A DNA stretch of 64,000 nt. Origin: Sulfuricystis thermophila (GTDB lineage Bacteria; Pseudomonadota; Gammaproteobacteria; Burkholderiales; Rhodocyclaceae). The DNA is taken from positions 1,178,001 through 1,242,000 of the forward strand of contig NZ_AP019373.1 of the NCBI RefSeq assembly GCF_004323595.1. Reading direction: 5' to 3'. Of the stretch, positions 1 to 8,318 are shown piece after piece; position 1 is the first letter of the stretch; every line of letters starts with the position of its first letter. The position numbers and the translations under genes were made by a program. The notes under the pieces were generated by a model. That model was given only the letters and a program-made list of their open reading frames with translations, searched no databases and was not told the origin of the DNA.

Positions 1-119
1 ATGGCGACGATGCGTACTCGCTCGCCCACTTGGGCCATCATCAGTGGATAGGCCTTTTCGCCAATGGCTTGCCGTCCCGCCAGCGCCGAGTTTGGGTTTC
101 GTGCCATCGTGGCATCCAT
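1..119 (-). CDS. FeoA-like iron transport protein, N-terminal fragment (runs off the left edge)
   Basis: A minus-strand reading frame starts with ATG at 119, two bases after the stop codon of the outer-membrane protein gene, and stays open to the window edge (39 codons). Residues around 27-39 read PLMMAQVGERVRIVA, which resembles the start of the small SH3-like FeoA domain that assists the FeoB ferrous-iron permease. The first 20 residues are unusual for FeoA and contain a copy of the 25-bp interspersed repeat (residues about 8-17). The tight spacing to the gene upstream and the iron genes behind it support an iron-uptake role. Only the N-terminus is visible, so the family call is moderate and feoB cannot be checked. 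Confidence 0.5.
   Translation of the reverse strand, partial: MDATMARNPNSALAGRQAIGEKAYPLMMAQVGERVRIVA
69..93 (-). repeat. 25-bp interspersed repeat, copy 1
   Basis: This copy matches the family core TCGGCGCTGGCGGGACGGC read on the minus strand. It lies inside the FeoA-like frame and is translated as NSALAGRQ, a frame not used by the other copies. Confidence 0.8.
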
Positions 120-121
120 GC

Positions 122-820
122 TCAGAACTCCCAGGCAAAGCCGACCTGCCCGAAACTGCGGTCGTTGCCCCGCCCGATGGCGCCGGAGAGCTTGAAGCCT
201 TCGAAAACCTCATAGCGCAGGCCGAGCGCCTTGTCGGGGCGAACATGTTCTTCGCCGAAGATTTCCGCCGTCAGTTTCAACTTTTCGGCGAGCGGAAACT
301 CGTAACCCAGTCCCCAGGTGCCGACACGATCGCTCTCACCTTGCGCCTCGATACGCTTGCTGCCGAGGTTGAAGTGGGCGACCTGTCCATCCGCGAAGCG
401 ATGGCTGGCAAGCCCCGTCAAGGCATATTCGCGCTCGGTGTATTTCTCGGCATTGGCGCGATCGTTGATCCGCGTGCGACCGAGATCGAGCTTGACACCG
501 AGTGACCAGCCGGTCTCATTCTGAAGCGGCACCCATTTGAATCCGATGCCGCTACCGGTCATGCGGGTCGAAGGATCGGGTTCGCGGTCATTGGCGCGTG
601 AGACGGCAAGACCGATTTCCAAATGCTCGAGCGGCGCGAAGCCGAATACTGCTTCGCCGCCGCGCGTCTTGTGATCGCGCGCGAGCGCCCCCTCGATCTT
701 CAGGCCACCGGCACCGAGTGTGCCGGCGTCATCGACCTGCATCGGCGGTTCGGCGAATGCGGACAAACAGGGTAGGAGGAAAACGAGACTACTGCGACGG
801 ATCGTGCGTACGAAAGACAT
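122..820 (-). CDS. Putative outer-membrane beta-barrel protein
   Basis: The 232-residue product begins with a signal peptide (RRSSLVFLLPCLSAFAE; cleavage expected near residue 23). Alternating polar and hydrophobic stretches follow, and the chain ends in phenylalanine (GQVGFAWEF), the usual C-terminal signal for insertion by the BAM machinery. No named family is recognised. A strong ribosome-binding site (GGAGG) sits 8 bases before the ATG. It lies between hemP and a FeoA-like gene on the same strand, so a role as a porin-like component of an iron-responsive locus is reasonable but inferred. Confidence 0.7.
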   Translation of the reverse strand: MSFVRTIRRSSLVFLLPCLSAFAEPPMQVDDAGTLGAGGLKIEGALARDHKTRGGEAVFGFAPLEHLEIGLAVSRANDREPDPSTRMTGSGIGFKWVPLQNETGWSLGVKLDLGRTRINDRANAEKYTEREYALTGLASHRFADGQVAHFNLGSKRIEAQGESDRVGTWGLGYEFPLAEKLKLTAEIFGEEHVRPDKALGLRYEVFEGFKLSGAIGRGNDRSFGQVGFAWEF

Positions 821-896
821 GGCAATACCTCCAAAAAGTCATAAAAATCTTATGGCTGGCTTGCCATGCCCGATGCATGACTGGCTGGCTCGTGGA

Positions 897-1082
897 TTAC
901 TTGGTCAGGATCAGCTTGTTCTGGCGCGTGAGCCGCAAGCGGTAGATTTCACCTTCGTGTCGGATGAGGATCTCTTTGCGCCCGGCGAAAAGCTCACGGC
1001 TGTCGATATATCCCTCCCACGCCCGGTTGCCTTGGTGCGGGAGGGATTTTCCGCGCGGCTCATTTCCATCCGACGCGGTCAT
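897..1082 (-). CDS. hemP: Hemin uptake protein HemP
   Basis: The small basic protein (61 residues from the ATG at 1082) ends in YRLRLTRQNKLILTK, the hallmark C-terminus of the HemP/HmuP family. Members are Fur-controlled and are needed for normal expression or function of heme-uptake receptors. The chosen start overlaps the 3' end of the iron-binding protein gene by 23 bases. A longer start at 1121 is possible but would add 13 atypical residues. No heme receptor is visible here, so its partner must lie elsewhere or be the barrel protein downstream. Confidence 0.8.
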   Translation of the reverse strand: MTASDGNEPRGKSLPHQGNRAWEGYIDSRELFAGRKEILIRHEGEIYRLRLTRQNKLILTK

Positions 1083-2079
1083 AGATTTTCTGTGCCAGCG
1101 CGGCGTTTTTTGCCAGCTCAATGATCGGCAGCGTGTCGGCCTTGAAACTGCCCAGCGCAGCGAGCGCGGGATTGTCGGTCTTCACGTTGGTTGCGGCCGG
1201 CCACTCGTTGTTGCCGTCGGCAAAATAGCGCTGCGCTTCGTCCGAGGCAAGGTAGTCGAGGAATTTCTTCGCCGCTTCCTTGTTTGGCGCCGTCTTCAAT
1301 ATGCCGCCGCCCGAGATGTTGATGTGCACACCGGTCGTCGCCTGATTGGGCCAGACGATGCCAATGGCCTCGACGACCTTCCTGTCATCGGGCTTGCCTG
1401 AGCGCATCAGACGGGCGAGGTAATACGAATTGGAGATCGTCACGCCGCACTCGCCGGCGGCCACCGCCTTGATCTGGTCGGTATCACCTCCTTTCGGCGT
1501 CCGCGCGAAGTTGGCGACCACCCCCTTGGCCCATTCCTCGGCCTTTTTCTCGCCATGGTGGGCGATCATCGAGGCGAGCAGTGACAGGTTGTAGGGATGG
1601 GCGCCGGAACGCATGCAGACCTGGCCTTTGAGTTTCGGCTGGGCGAGGTCTTCGTAGTTCTTCACGTCCTCGGCTTTCATCGTCGCTTTGTTGAAGACGA
1701 TCACCCGGGCACGGGTCGAGAAGGCAGCCCAGTCCTTGGAGCGCAGATGGGCGGGAATGCGCTCTTCGATCACCTTCGACTGCAGCGGCGCGAATAGACC
1801 CAGCTCGTCGGCCTTCGCCAGCCGCGCGGCATCGACGGTGATGAAGACGTCCGCCGGGCTCATCGCGCCTTCATTCTTGATGCGTTCGAGCAACTCATCT
1901 TCCTTGGCTTCGATGCGGTTGATCTTGATCCCCGTCTGCTGCGTGAAGTTGTTGTAGAGCGCCTCGTCCGTCTGGTAGTGGCGTGCGGAGTAGAGGTTCA
2001 ATTCCTTGTCGGCCGCCAGTGCCGTGGATTCGGCAGCGACTGCTGCAGTGAGGGTGAGGATGAGGAAAGCATGGCGCAT
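1060..2079 (-). CDS. fbpA: Fe(3+) ABC transporter periplasmic binding protein
   Basis: The 339-residue protein starts with MRHAFLILTLTAAVAAES, a Sec signal peptide, after a GGGAG ribosome-binding site. The mature part (DKELNLYSARHYQTDEALY) is typical of FutA/FbpA transferrin-like ferric-iron binding proteins, including a YSARHY segment that carries metal-ligand tyrosine and histidine positions and a C-terminal lobe with SNSYYLARL. It would capture ferric iron in the periplasm and pass it to an inner-membrane FbpBC permease. No permease or ATPase genes accompany it here, so it is an orphan binding protein or works with a distant transporter. A candidate Fur box lies 46-64 bases upstream of the start. 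Confidence 0.9.
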   Translation of the reverse strand: MRHAFLILTLTAAVAAESTALAADKELNLYSARHYQTDEALYNNFTQQTGIKINRIEAKEDELLERIKNEGAMSPADVFITVDAARLAKADELGLFAPLQSKVIEERIPAHLRSKDWAAFSTRARVIVFNKATMKAEDVKNYEDLAQPKLKGQVCMRSGAHPYNLSLLASMIAHHGEKKAEEWAKGVVANFARTPKGGDTDQIKAVAAGECGVTISNSYYLARLMRSGKPDDRKVVEAIGIVWPNQATTGVHINISGGGILKTAPNKEAAKKFLDYLASDEAQRYFADGNNEWPAATNVKTDNPALAALGSFKADTLPIIELAKNAALAQKIYDRVGWK

Positions 2080-2124
2080 GACGAAACTCCCGATGGTTGA
2101 TGGAAAAAGAATGGAACAGCAAAC

Positions 2125-2143
2125 GAGAACAATTATCAATAAC
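2125..2143. promoter_or_regulatory. Candidate Fur box
   Basis: The sequence GAGAACAATTATCAATAAC agrees with the 19-bp Fur consensus at about 13 positions by eye, including the central ATTATC-like part. It lies between the start of the minus-strand iron-binding protein gene and the plus-strand oxidoreductase gene, where it could repress the iron cluster. Binding has not been shown. Confidence 0.5.
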
Positions 2144-2221
2144 ATTGGCGGCAGTGTCAAGCAAGCGAGTGCATCCCACAGGTCGATGGCTATAATCGAC
2201 CGCACAAAAAAGGAGTGGAGC

Positions 2222-3214
2222 ATGACGTTCAAGGCATTGCTGATACGGCAGGAGGATGGCCGCGTGACGGCCGGCTTCGAGCAGATGACTGAGCCCGCGC
2301 TCGATCCGGGCGAGGTGACGATCCGCGTCCTCTGGTCCGACGTCAATTACAAGGACGCGCTCGCCGCGACCGGCGCCGGCAAGATCATCCGGCGCTTTCC
2401 CTGCATCGGCGGCATCGATCTCTCCGGGGTGGTGATCGACAGTCAAAGCCCGCAATTCCGCCCCGGCGACGAGGTGCTGGCGACGAGCTTCGACATCGGT
2501 GTCGCCCATCATGGCGGCTATGCCGAAATCGCCCGCATGCCGGCCGCATGGGTGCGCAGGATTCCGGCGGGGCTCGATGTGCGCAGCGCGATGGCGCTCG
2601 GCACGGCCGGCTTCACTGCCGGGCTGGCAGTGGCGCGCATGGAGCACGACGGTTTGCGTCCGGACAAGGGCCCGGTGGTGGTCTCGGGCGCGACCGGTGG
2701 TGTGGGCAGCATCGCGATCGAGATCCTCGCCAAATCCGGCTACGAGGTGTATGCGCTGACCGGCAAGGCCGAGGCGACCGATTATCTGAAGGCGCTTGGC
2801 GCCCGCGAAGTGATCTTGCGTTCCAGTCTCGACCTGAGTCGGATCCGGCCGCTCGAAAAGGCGCAATGGGCGGGAGCGGTCGACAATCTCGGCGGCGAAG
2901 TGCTGGCCTGGATGGCGAGCACGATGAAGCAGGGCGGCACGATTGCCAGCATCGGTCTTGCCGCCAGCATGGAACTCAAGACCACCGTCGCGCCGTTCAT
3001 CCTGCGTGGGGTATCGTTACTCGGTATCGATTCCGGCTACATCGGCGAGCCGTGGCGCAGCGAAGTCTGGCGCCGGCTGGGCAGCGATTGGAAACCCGAG
3101 AAGGTCATCCATCAGGTGCGCGAAATCGGCTTCGATGAGTTGCCGAGTGTGTTCGACGATTTTCTGCAGTCACGCGTGACCGGCCGCATCGTCGTGCGTA
3201 TCCAGAATCCATGA
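2222..3214 (+). CDS. acuI: Acryloyl-CoA reductase / YhdH-type MDR oxidoreductase
   Basis: The 330-residue protein belongs to the zinc-free medium-chain dehydrogenase/reductase branch that includes AcuI and YhdH. AcuI reduces acryloyl-CoA to propionyl-CoA with NADPH. The N-terminus (MTFKALLIRQEDGR) is characteristic, and the Rossmann glycine motif VSGATGGVGSIA lies near residues 152-163. The start at 2222 is chosen because AAGGAG precedes it at good spacing; longer in-frame starts run into the divergent promoter. The gene sits 19 bases before prpE. Together they point to removal of toxic acrylate or acryloyl-CoA and feeding of C3 units into propionyl-CoA. Exact substrate is inferred. Confidence 0.85.
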   Translation: MTFKALLIRQEDGRVTAGFEQMTEPALDPGEVTIRVLWSDVNYKDALAATGAGKIIRRFPCIGGIDLSGVVIDSQSPQFRPGDEVLATSFDIGVAHHGGYAEIARMPAAWVRRIPAGLDVRSAMALGTAGFTAGLAVARMEHDGLRPDKGPVVVSGATGGVGSIAIEILAKSGYEVYALTGKAEATDYLKALGAREVILRSSLDLSRIRPLEKAQWAGAVDNLGGEVLAWMASTMKQGGTIASIGLAASMELKTTVAPFILRGVSLLGIDSGYIGEPWRSEVWRRLGSDWKPEKVIHQVREIGFDELPSVFDDFLQSRVTGRIVVRIQNP

Positions 3215-3233
3215 CAACCAGAGGGAAAGGAAA

Positions 3234-5129
3234 ATGATGAAATACGCTGAGTTCCATCGGCGTTCGATCGAGGATTGCGACGCATTCTGGGGCGAGCAGG
3301 CGCAACTCGTCGACTGGCAGACGCCGCCGCAGAAGATCTGCGATTACAGCCGGCCACCATTCGTCAAGTGGTTCTCGGGCGGGACGACGAATCTCTGCCA
3401 CAACGCTGTAGACCGTCATGCCGCGAAGCGGCCCAATGACCGCGCCCTGATCTATGTGTCCACCGAGACGAACGAGGAACGCATCTATTCGTTCGCCGAA
3501 TTGAAGCAGGAAGTGATGCGCATGGCGGCCGTCATGCAATCGCTTGGCGTGCAAAAGGGCGATCGTGTGCTGATCTACATGCCGATGATTCCCGAAGCCG
3601 CGTTCGCGATGCTCGCCTGCGTGCGCATCGGCGCGATCCACTCCGTGGTGTTCGGCGGCTTCGCTTCCGGGTCGCTGGCCACTCGTATCGATGACGCCAA
3701 GCCAAAATTGATCGTCTCCTCGGATGCCGGCATGCGCGGCGGGCGTGCCGTGCCCTACAAGCATCTGCTCGATGAGGCGATCAATCTTTCCGCAGCCAAG
3801 CCCGAAAAGGTGCTGATGGTGGACCGCGGCATCGACAAAGGTTTCAACAAAGTCGCCGGCCGCGATGTCGATTATGCCGAGCTGCGTGCGCAGCACATGG
3901 ATGCCGAAGTCCCCTGCGTCTGGCTCGAATCCTCCGAGCCGTCCTACATCCTCTACACCTCCGGCACCACCGGCAAGCCCAAGGGTGTGCAGCGCGATAC
4001 CGGCGGTTATGCCGTCGCGCTCGCTGCCTCGCTCAAATACATCTACACCGGCTATGAAGGCGAAACCTATTTCGCCACCTCGGACATCGGCTGGGTGGTG
4101 GGGCACAGCTACATCATTTACGGGCCGCTGATTGCCGGCATGGCGACGGTGATGTACGAAGGCACGCCGATCCGGCCCGATGCCGGCATCTGGTGGAGCC
4201 TGGTCGAGAAATACAAGATCAATGTCATGTTCTCGGCGCCGACGGCGATCCGCGTGCTCAAGAAGCAGGATCCGGCCTATCTGCACAAATACGATCTCTC
4301 CTCGCTCAAGCATCTGTTCCTCGCCGGCGAACCGCTCGACCAACCGACGCACGAATGGATCATGAACGAATTGAAACTGCCGGTGATCGACAACTACTGG
4401 CAGACCGAGACCGGCTGGCCGATGCTCTCGGCGGTGCCTGGGGTGGAAAAGACGCCGATCAAATTCGGCTCGCCGTCATTCCCCGTCTTCGGCTATGACC
4501 TACGCATTTTCCGCGAGGACGGCACGGAGTGCGGCCCGAACGAAAAAGGCATCGTCGGCGTCGTGCCGCCGCTGCCGCCGGGCTGCCTGTCGACGGTGTG
4601 GGGGCAGGATGAACGCTTCGTCAGCACCTATTTCAGCCTGTTCAAGGAACCGCTGGTCTATTCGTCGTTCGACTGGGGCATCAAGGACGAGGAGGGTTAC
4701 CACTTCATCCTCGGCCGTACCGACGACGTGATCAACGTCGCCGGCCACCGTCTCGGCACGCGCGAAATCGAAGAAGCGGTGCAGGCGCATCCGGCAATCG
4801 CCGAAGTGGCGGTCGTCGGCGTCAATGATCCGCTCAAAGGCCAAGAACCAGTCGCCTTTGCCGTCGTCAAGGATGCCGCGAAGATCGCCACGCCGGAACT
4901 CAAGGCTGCCCTCGAAGCCGAGGTGAAGAAGACCGTCGATGGCCTGCTCGGCGCGATCGCCCGGCCGAAGCATGTGCATTTCGTCACCGGCCTGCCGAAG
5001 ACGCGTTCCGGCAAGATGCTGCGGCGCTCGATCCAGGCGCTGGCCGAGGGCCGCGATCCGGGCGATCTGACGACGCTGGACGACCCAACGACGCTGGAAC
5101 AGATCCGTCAAGTGCTCGTTCAAGGCTGA
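3234..5129 (+). CDS. prpE: Propionyl-CoA synthetase
   Basis: The 631-residue product is a full-length adenylate-forming acyl-CoA synthetase of the PrpE/Acs group, activating propionate with ATP and CoA. The phosphate loop YTSGTTGKPKGV is at about residues 241-252, and the C-terminal catalytic lysine lies in KTRSGKMLRR (about K594). In this family that lysine is the usual target of regulatory acetylation by Pat-type enzymes, and a PatZ-like gene occurs at 50.8-53.5 kb. The gene follows acuI closely after an AGGGAAAGGA ribosome-binding site. An ATG two codons later is an alternative. A strong hairpin follows the stop. Confidence 0.92.
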   Translation: MMKYAEFHRRSIEDCDAFWGEQAQLVDWQTPPQKICDYSRPPFVKWFSGGTTNLCHNAVDRHAAKRPNDRALIYVSTETNEERIYSFAELKQEVMRMAAVMQSLGVQKGDRVLIYMPMIPEAAFAMLACVRIGAIHSVVFGGFASGSLATRIDDAKPKLIVSSDAGMRGGRAVPYKHLLDEAINLSAAKPEKVLMVDRGIDKGFNKVAGRDVDYAELRAQHMDAEVPCVWLESSEPSYILYTSGTTGKPKGVQRDTGGYAVALAASLKYIYTGYEGETYFATSDIGWVVGHSYIIYGPLIAGMATVMYEGTPIRPDAGIWWSLVEKYKINVMFSAPTAIRVLKKQDPAYLHKYDLSSLKHLFLAGEPLDQPTHEWIMNELKLPVIDNYWQTETGWPMLSAVPGVEKTPIKFGSPSFPVFGYDLRIFREDGTECGPNEKGIVGVVPPLPPGCLSTVWGQDERFVSTYFSLFKEPLVYSSFDWGIKDEEGYHFILGRTDDVINVAGHRLGTREIEEAVQAHPAIAEVAVVGVNDPLKGQEPVAFAVVKDAAKIATPELKAALEAEVKKTVDGLLGAIARPKHVHFVTGLPKTRSGKMLRRSIQALAEGRDPGDLTTLDDPTTLEQIRQVLVQG

Positions 5130-5132
5130 ATC

Positions 5133-5165
5133 CTGGCGGGACGGCGACTTGTGCCGTCCCGCCAG
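5133..5165 (+). terminator. Perfect 13-bp hairpin after prpE, built from inverted repeat copies
   Basis: CTGGCGGGACGGC at 5133-5145 pairs perfectly with GCCGTCCCGCCAG at 5153-5165 around a 7-base loop. It lies 3 bases after the prpE stop and so probably ends or stabilises that transcript. There is no T-run directly behind it. The right arm is part of a full copy of the 25-bp repeat and the left arm is a truncated inverted copy. Confidence 0.6.
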
Positions 5166-5175
5166 CGCCGAATTT
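5151..5175 (-). repeat. 25-bp interspersed repeat, copy 2
   Basis: This intergenic copy on the minus strand is paired head to head with a truncated copy at 5133-5150, forming the palindrome after prpE. Confidence 0.85.
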
Positions 5176-5201
5176 GCAGGGCTGCCCGGGGCGTGGTGCG
5201 T

Positions 5202-5975
5202 CTATCGATTGCGAAACTTCGGGGCGCGTTTTTCCAGAAAGGCGGCCATGCCTTCCTTCTGGTCTTCGAGTGCGAAGGAAGCGTGAAAAGTGCGCCGCTC
5301 GAATAGCAGACCTTCGGCGAGCGAGGTCTCGAAGGCGCGATTGACGGATTCCTTGATCATCATCAGCACGGGCAGGGAGTAGCCGGCGATCGTTTGTGCT
5401 ATGGCAAGGGTTTCGTCGATCAGTTTCTCGGTCGGGAAGATCCGCGCGACCAAGCCGCAGCGTTCCGCTTCGACGGCGTCCATCATGCGCCCGGTGAAGC
5501 AGAGATCCATCGCCTTTGCTTTGCCGACGGCCCGCGGCAAACGTTGCGTGCCACCGGCGCCAGGCAGGGTGCCGAGCTTGACTTCCGGCAAGCCGAACTT
5601 GGCGTTTTCGGCAGCATAGATCGTGTCACACATCAACGCGAGCTCGCAGCCGCCGCCGAGCGCATAACCTGCTACCGCGGCGATGACCGGCTTGCGGCAG
5701 GCTTTTAGGCGTTCCCAGTTGCGGGTGATGAAGTCCCCCCGGTAAGCGGCCATGTAGTCGAAATCCTTCATCGCACGGATGTCGGCGCCAGCGGCGAAGG
5801 CCTTGTTGTCACCGGTGAGGACGATGCAGCCGATGTCGTCGTCGGCCTCGAAGTTGGCAAGCGCGCTGCCGATACCTTCAATGACTTCGTCATTGAGGGC
5901 ATTCATGGCGGCGGGGCGGTTGATGCGGATCAGACCCGCCTTGTCATGGGTCTCGCTGATGATGCTTTGGGACAT
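5202..5975 (-). CDS. Enoyl-CoA hydratase (crotonase family)
   Basis: The 257-residue protein is a short-chain crotonase that hydrates trans-2-enoyl-CoA to 3-hydroxyacyl-CoA. Both catalytic glutamates are in their family motifs: GGGCELALMCD and FGLPEVKLGTLPGAGGTQRL. The oxyanion-hole segment KAFAAGADI is also present. The start at 5975 is preferred over a longer one because GGAG precedes it and MSQSIISETHDKAG is a typical N-terminus. It converges with prpE and diverges from tpiA. Its chain-length preference cannot be read from sequence. Confidence 0.9.
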   Translation of the reverse strand: MSQSIISETHDKAGLIRINRPAAMNALNDEVIEGIGSALANFEADDDIGCIVLTGDNKAFAAGADIRAMKDFDYMAAYRGDFITRNWERLKACRKPVIAAVAGYALGGGCELALMCDTIYAAENAKFGLPEVKLGTLPGAGGTQRLPRAVGKAKAMDLCFTGRMMDAVEAERCGLVARIFPTEKLIDETLAIAQTIAGYSLPVLMMIKESVNRAFETSLAEGLLFERRTFHASFALEDQKEGMAAFLEKRAPKFRNR

Positions 5976-6064
5976 GGGGTTCTCCGGTTGAAGGCAAAAT
6001 TGACGTGCTCGGAAAGCCGTCACTATAATGCGCGCCTCTCAATCCCGCTGAAACGGAACCGAAG

Positions 6065-6814
6065 ATGCGCAGGAAATTCGTCGCCGGTAACTGGAAGATG
6101 CATGGCAGCTTGAAAAGCAATGCCGAATTGCTCCGCGACGTGCGAACGGGTGTCGCCACATTCGATATCGATATTGCCGTCTGCGTCCCCTATCCGTACC
6201 TCGCCCAGGTCAATGAATTGCTCAAGGGCAGCAATGTGGCCTGGGGCGCCCAGGATGTTTCCGAACATGCCCAGGGTGCTTATACCGGCGAGGTCAGTGC
6301 CGCGATGCTCGTCGATTTCGGCTGCAAATATGTCATCGTCGGTCACTCCGAGCGGCGCACCTATTACGGCGAAAGCGATGCAATCGTCGCCGCGAAAACC
6401 GAGGCTGCACTCAAGGCGGGGCTGATCCCGATCGTCTGCGTCGGCGAGACCCTCGAAGAACGCGAACGCAATGTCACGGCTGAAGTGGTCACACGTCAGC
6501 TCGACGCCGTCATCGCTCGCTGTGGCGTTGCTGCACTGGCCAATGCGGTGGTGGCCTATGAACCGGTCTGGGCAATCGGCACCGGGCGCACTGCGACGCC
6601 AGCCCAGGCTCAGGAAGTCCATGCATTGATCCGTGCCCGCGTGGCTCGCGAAGATAGGGCGGTCGCTGATGGCCTGCGCATCCTCTACGGTGGCAGCATG
6701 AAGCCCGGCAATGCGCAGGAGTTGATGGCTCAACCCGACATCGATGGTGGCCTGATCGGCGGCGCGTCGCTGGTGGCCGCCGATTTCGTGGCCATCTGCG
6801 CGGCGGCCCGTTAA
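6065..6814 (+). CDS. tpiA: Triosephosphate isomerase
   Basis: The 249-residue enzyme interconverts dihydroxyacetone phosphate and glyceraldehyde 3-phosphate in glycolysis and gluconeogenesis. All catalytic residues are visible: lysine in GNWKM (K11), the electrophilic histidine in IVGHSERR (about H94) and the base in [11 protein letters not shown] (about E166), followed by the flexible phosphate-gripping loop. The phosphate motif [10 protein letters not shown] is near the C-terminus. It is followed after 9 bases by secG, the common order in betaproteobacteria. Confidence 0.97.
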   Translation: MRRKFVAGNWKMHGSLKSNAELLRDVRTGVATFDIDIAVCVPYPYLAQVNELLKGSNVAWGAQDVSEHAQGAYTGEVSAAMLVDFGCKYVIVGHSERRTYYGESDAIVAAKTEAALKAGLIPIVCVGETLEERERNVTAEVVTRQLDAVIARCGVAALANAVVAYEPVWAIGTGRTATPAQAQEVHALIRARVAREDRAVADGLRILYGGSMKPGNAQELMAQPDIDGGLIGGASLVAADFVAICAAAR

Positions 6815-6823
6815 GGAAAATCC

Positions 6824-7180
6824 ATGAATATTCTCTTCACCATCACACTCACCGTGCACATCATCGTCGGCCTTGCGGTGATCGGTCTGGTGCTGATTCA
6901 GCATGGCAAGGGCGCCGACATGGGCGCGGCGTTCGGCAGCGGTGCATCGGGCAGCCTGTTCGGGGCGACCGGCTCGGCGAATTTCCTCTCGCGCTCGACC
7001 GCGGTGCTGGCGGCGATATTCTTTCTCACCAGCCTTTCGCTGGCTTATATGGCCAGTCAGCGTCCTGCGACGGCAGGCACGAGTGTGACTGATACCGTCA
7101 AGACCGAATCGGTCGTCCCTGCGGCCCCGGTTCAGCCCGATGTGCAGGACGATTCGAAGGCGAAAAATATTCCGAAGTGA
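6824..7180 (+). CDS. secG: Preprotein translocase subunit SecG
   Basis: The 118-residue inner-membrane protein has two transmembrane helices (about residues 5-24 and 52-75) flanking the conserved motif QHGKGADMGAAFGSGASGSLFG, typical of SecG. SecG joins SecYE to stimulate SecA-driven protein export. The C-terminal tail is proline- and valine-rich and poorly conserved, as usual. It sits between tpiA and tRNA-Leu, upstream of the nuo operon. Confidence 0.95.
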   Translation: MNILFTITLTVHIIVGLAVIGLVLIQHGKGADMGAAFGSGASGSLFGATGSANFLSRSTAVLAAIFFLTSLSLAYMASQRPATAGTSVTDTVKTESVVPAAPVQPDVQDDSKAKNIPK

Positions 7181-7284
7181 GGCCAAAAAAGAGCGGAATG
7201 CAGTTAAAATCCGCGTGCTGATGAAGATGCGGAGCTTGCCAGCAGCGGCGCGCGTGATTTGAGCTGCTGTGGCAGGTTCGAAAA

Positions 7285-7369
7285 GCCGACGTGGTGGAAT
7301 TGGTAGACACGCTATCTTGAGGGGGTAGTGGCGAAAGCTGTGCGAGTTCGAGTCTCGCCGTCGGCACCA
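7285..7369 (+). tRNA. tRNA-Leu (anticodon GAG)
   Basis: The 85-nt gene folds as a class II tRNA with a long variable arm. The acceptor stem GCCGACG pairs with CGTCGGC, the anticodon stem CTATC/GGTAG encloses TTGAGGG, giving anticodon GAG, and CCA is encoded. It lies between secG and nuoA and may be co-transcribed with them. Confidence 0.97.
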
Positions 7370-7423
7370 GACAACAGGGCAGGGGCAGTGACCATGAAGC
7401 GGTTGGCTACAGGGGCTTGTTGA

Positions 7424-7804
7424 ATGCTGGAAAACTATTTCCCGGTACTGGTATTCATCGTCGTTGCCCTGATCTTCGGCTGCGTGCCGATCATCATCGG
7501 GCGTCTCGTCGGCCCCCATCGCCCGGATCCTGAAAAACTCTCCCCCTACGAATGCGGCTTCGGCGCCTTCGAGGATGCGCGCATGAAGTTCGATGTGCGT
7601 TACTACCTCGTCGCCATCGCGTTCATCATCTTCGATCTGGAAGTCGCCTACATGTTTCCCTGGGCGGCGATCTACAAGGAATTCGTCGGCGCCGAAAATG
7701 CAGTGGTGCGGACCTTCGGTTTCGTCGAGATGTTCATCTTCATGGGTATTCTCGTCGTCGGTTTCGTCTGGGCCTGGCTGAAAGGCGCCCTCGACTGGGA
7801 GTGA
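7424..7804 (+). CDS. nuoA: NADH-quinone oxidoreductase subunit A
   Basis: The 126-residue protein has three predicted transmembrane helices and the family motif [23 protein letters not shown] split over the loop between helices 1 and 2. It belongs to the membrane arm of complex I next to the quinone site. It opens the 14-gene nuo operon; the stop is 4 bases before nuoB. Confidence 0.97.
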   Translation: MLENYFPVLVFIVVALIFGCVPIIIGRLVGPHRPDPEKLSPYECGFGAFEDARMKFDVRYYLVAIAFIIFDLEVAYMFPWAAIYKEFVGAENAVVRTFGFVEMFIFMGILVVGFVWAWLKGALDWE

Positions 7805-7808
7805 GCAA

Positions 7809-8285
7809 GTGAGCATCGAAGGTGTCTTGCAGGAAGGCTTCGTCACCACCACGCTCGACAAGGTCATCAACTGGACACGCACCGGCTCCCTCTGGCCGAT
7901 GACGTTCGGCTTGGCCTGCTGCGCGATCGAGATGATCCACACCGGGGTGTCCCGTTATGACCTCGACCGCTTCGGTGTGGTCTTCAGGCCGAGCCCGCGT
8001 CAATCCGATGTCATGATCGTCGCCGGTACGGTCACCAACAAAATGGCCCCGGCGATGCGTCGCGTCTATGACCAGATGGCCGAACCGCGCTGGGTGATCT
8101 CGATGGGTTCCTGCGCGAACGGCGGCGGCTACTACCATTACTCGTATTCCGTGTTGCGGGGTTGCGATCGGGTGATTCCGGTCGATATCTACGTGCCGGG
8201 TTGTCCTCCCACGCCCGAGGCACTGCTCTACGGCATCATCCAACTGCAGAACAAGATCAACCGGACCTGCACCATCGCCCGCTAA
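7809..8285 (+). CDS. nuoB: NADH-quinone oxidoreductase subunit B
   Basis: The 158-residue subunit carries cluster N2, the last iron-sulfur centre before quinone. The paired cysteines LACCAIEM (about residues 37-38), the GSCANGG cysteine and [10 protein letters not shown] give the four ligands. The start is a GTG at 7809 after GAGTGAG. It works with NuoD at the quinone-binding pocket. Confidence 0.97.
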   Translation: MSIEGVLQEGFVTTTLDKVINWTRTGSLWPMTFGLACCAIEMIHTGVSRYDLDRFGVVFRPSPRQSDVMIVAGTVTNKMAPAMRRVYDQMAEPRWVISMGSCANGGGYYHYSYSVLRGCDRVIPVDIYVPGCPPTPEALLYGIIQLQNKINRTCTIAR

Positions 8286-8318
8286 TTCCCCGTCGTTTGC
8301 GAAATCTCTGAAATCATC

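Noticed and set aside
1011-1047. Hairpin CCCTCCC ... GGGAGGG considered as a terminator
   Set aside because: It lies inside hemP coding sequence and is not followed by a T-run in the direction of transcription.
6023-7942. Long minus-strand frame across tpiA, secG and tRNA-Leu
   Set aside because: It would cross a tRNA gene and two conserved genes, and its composition is that of an antisense artefact.
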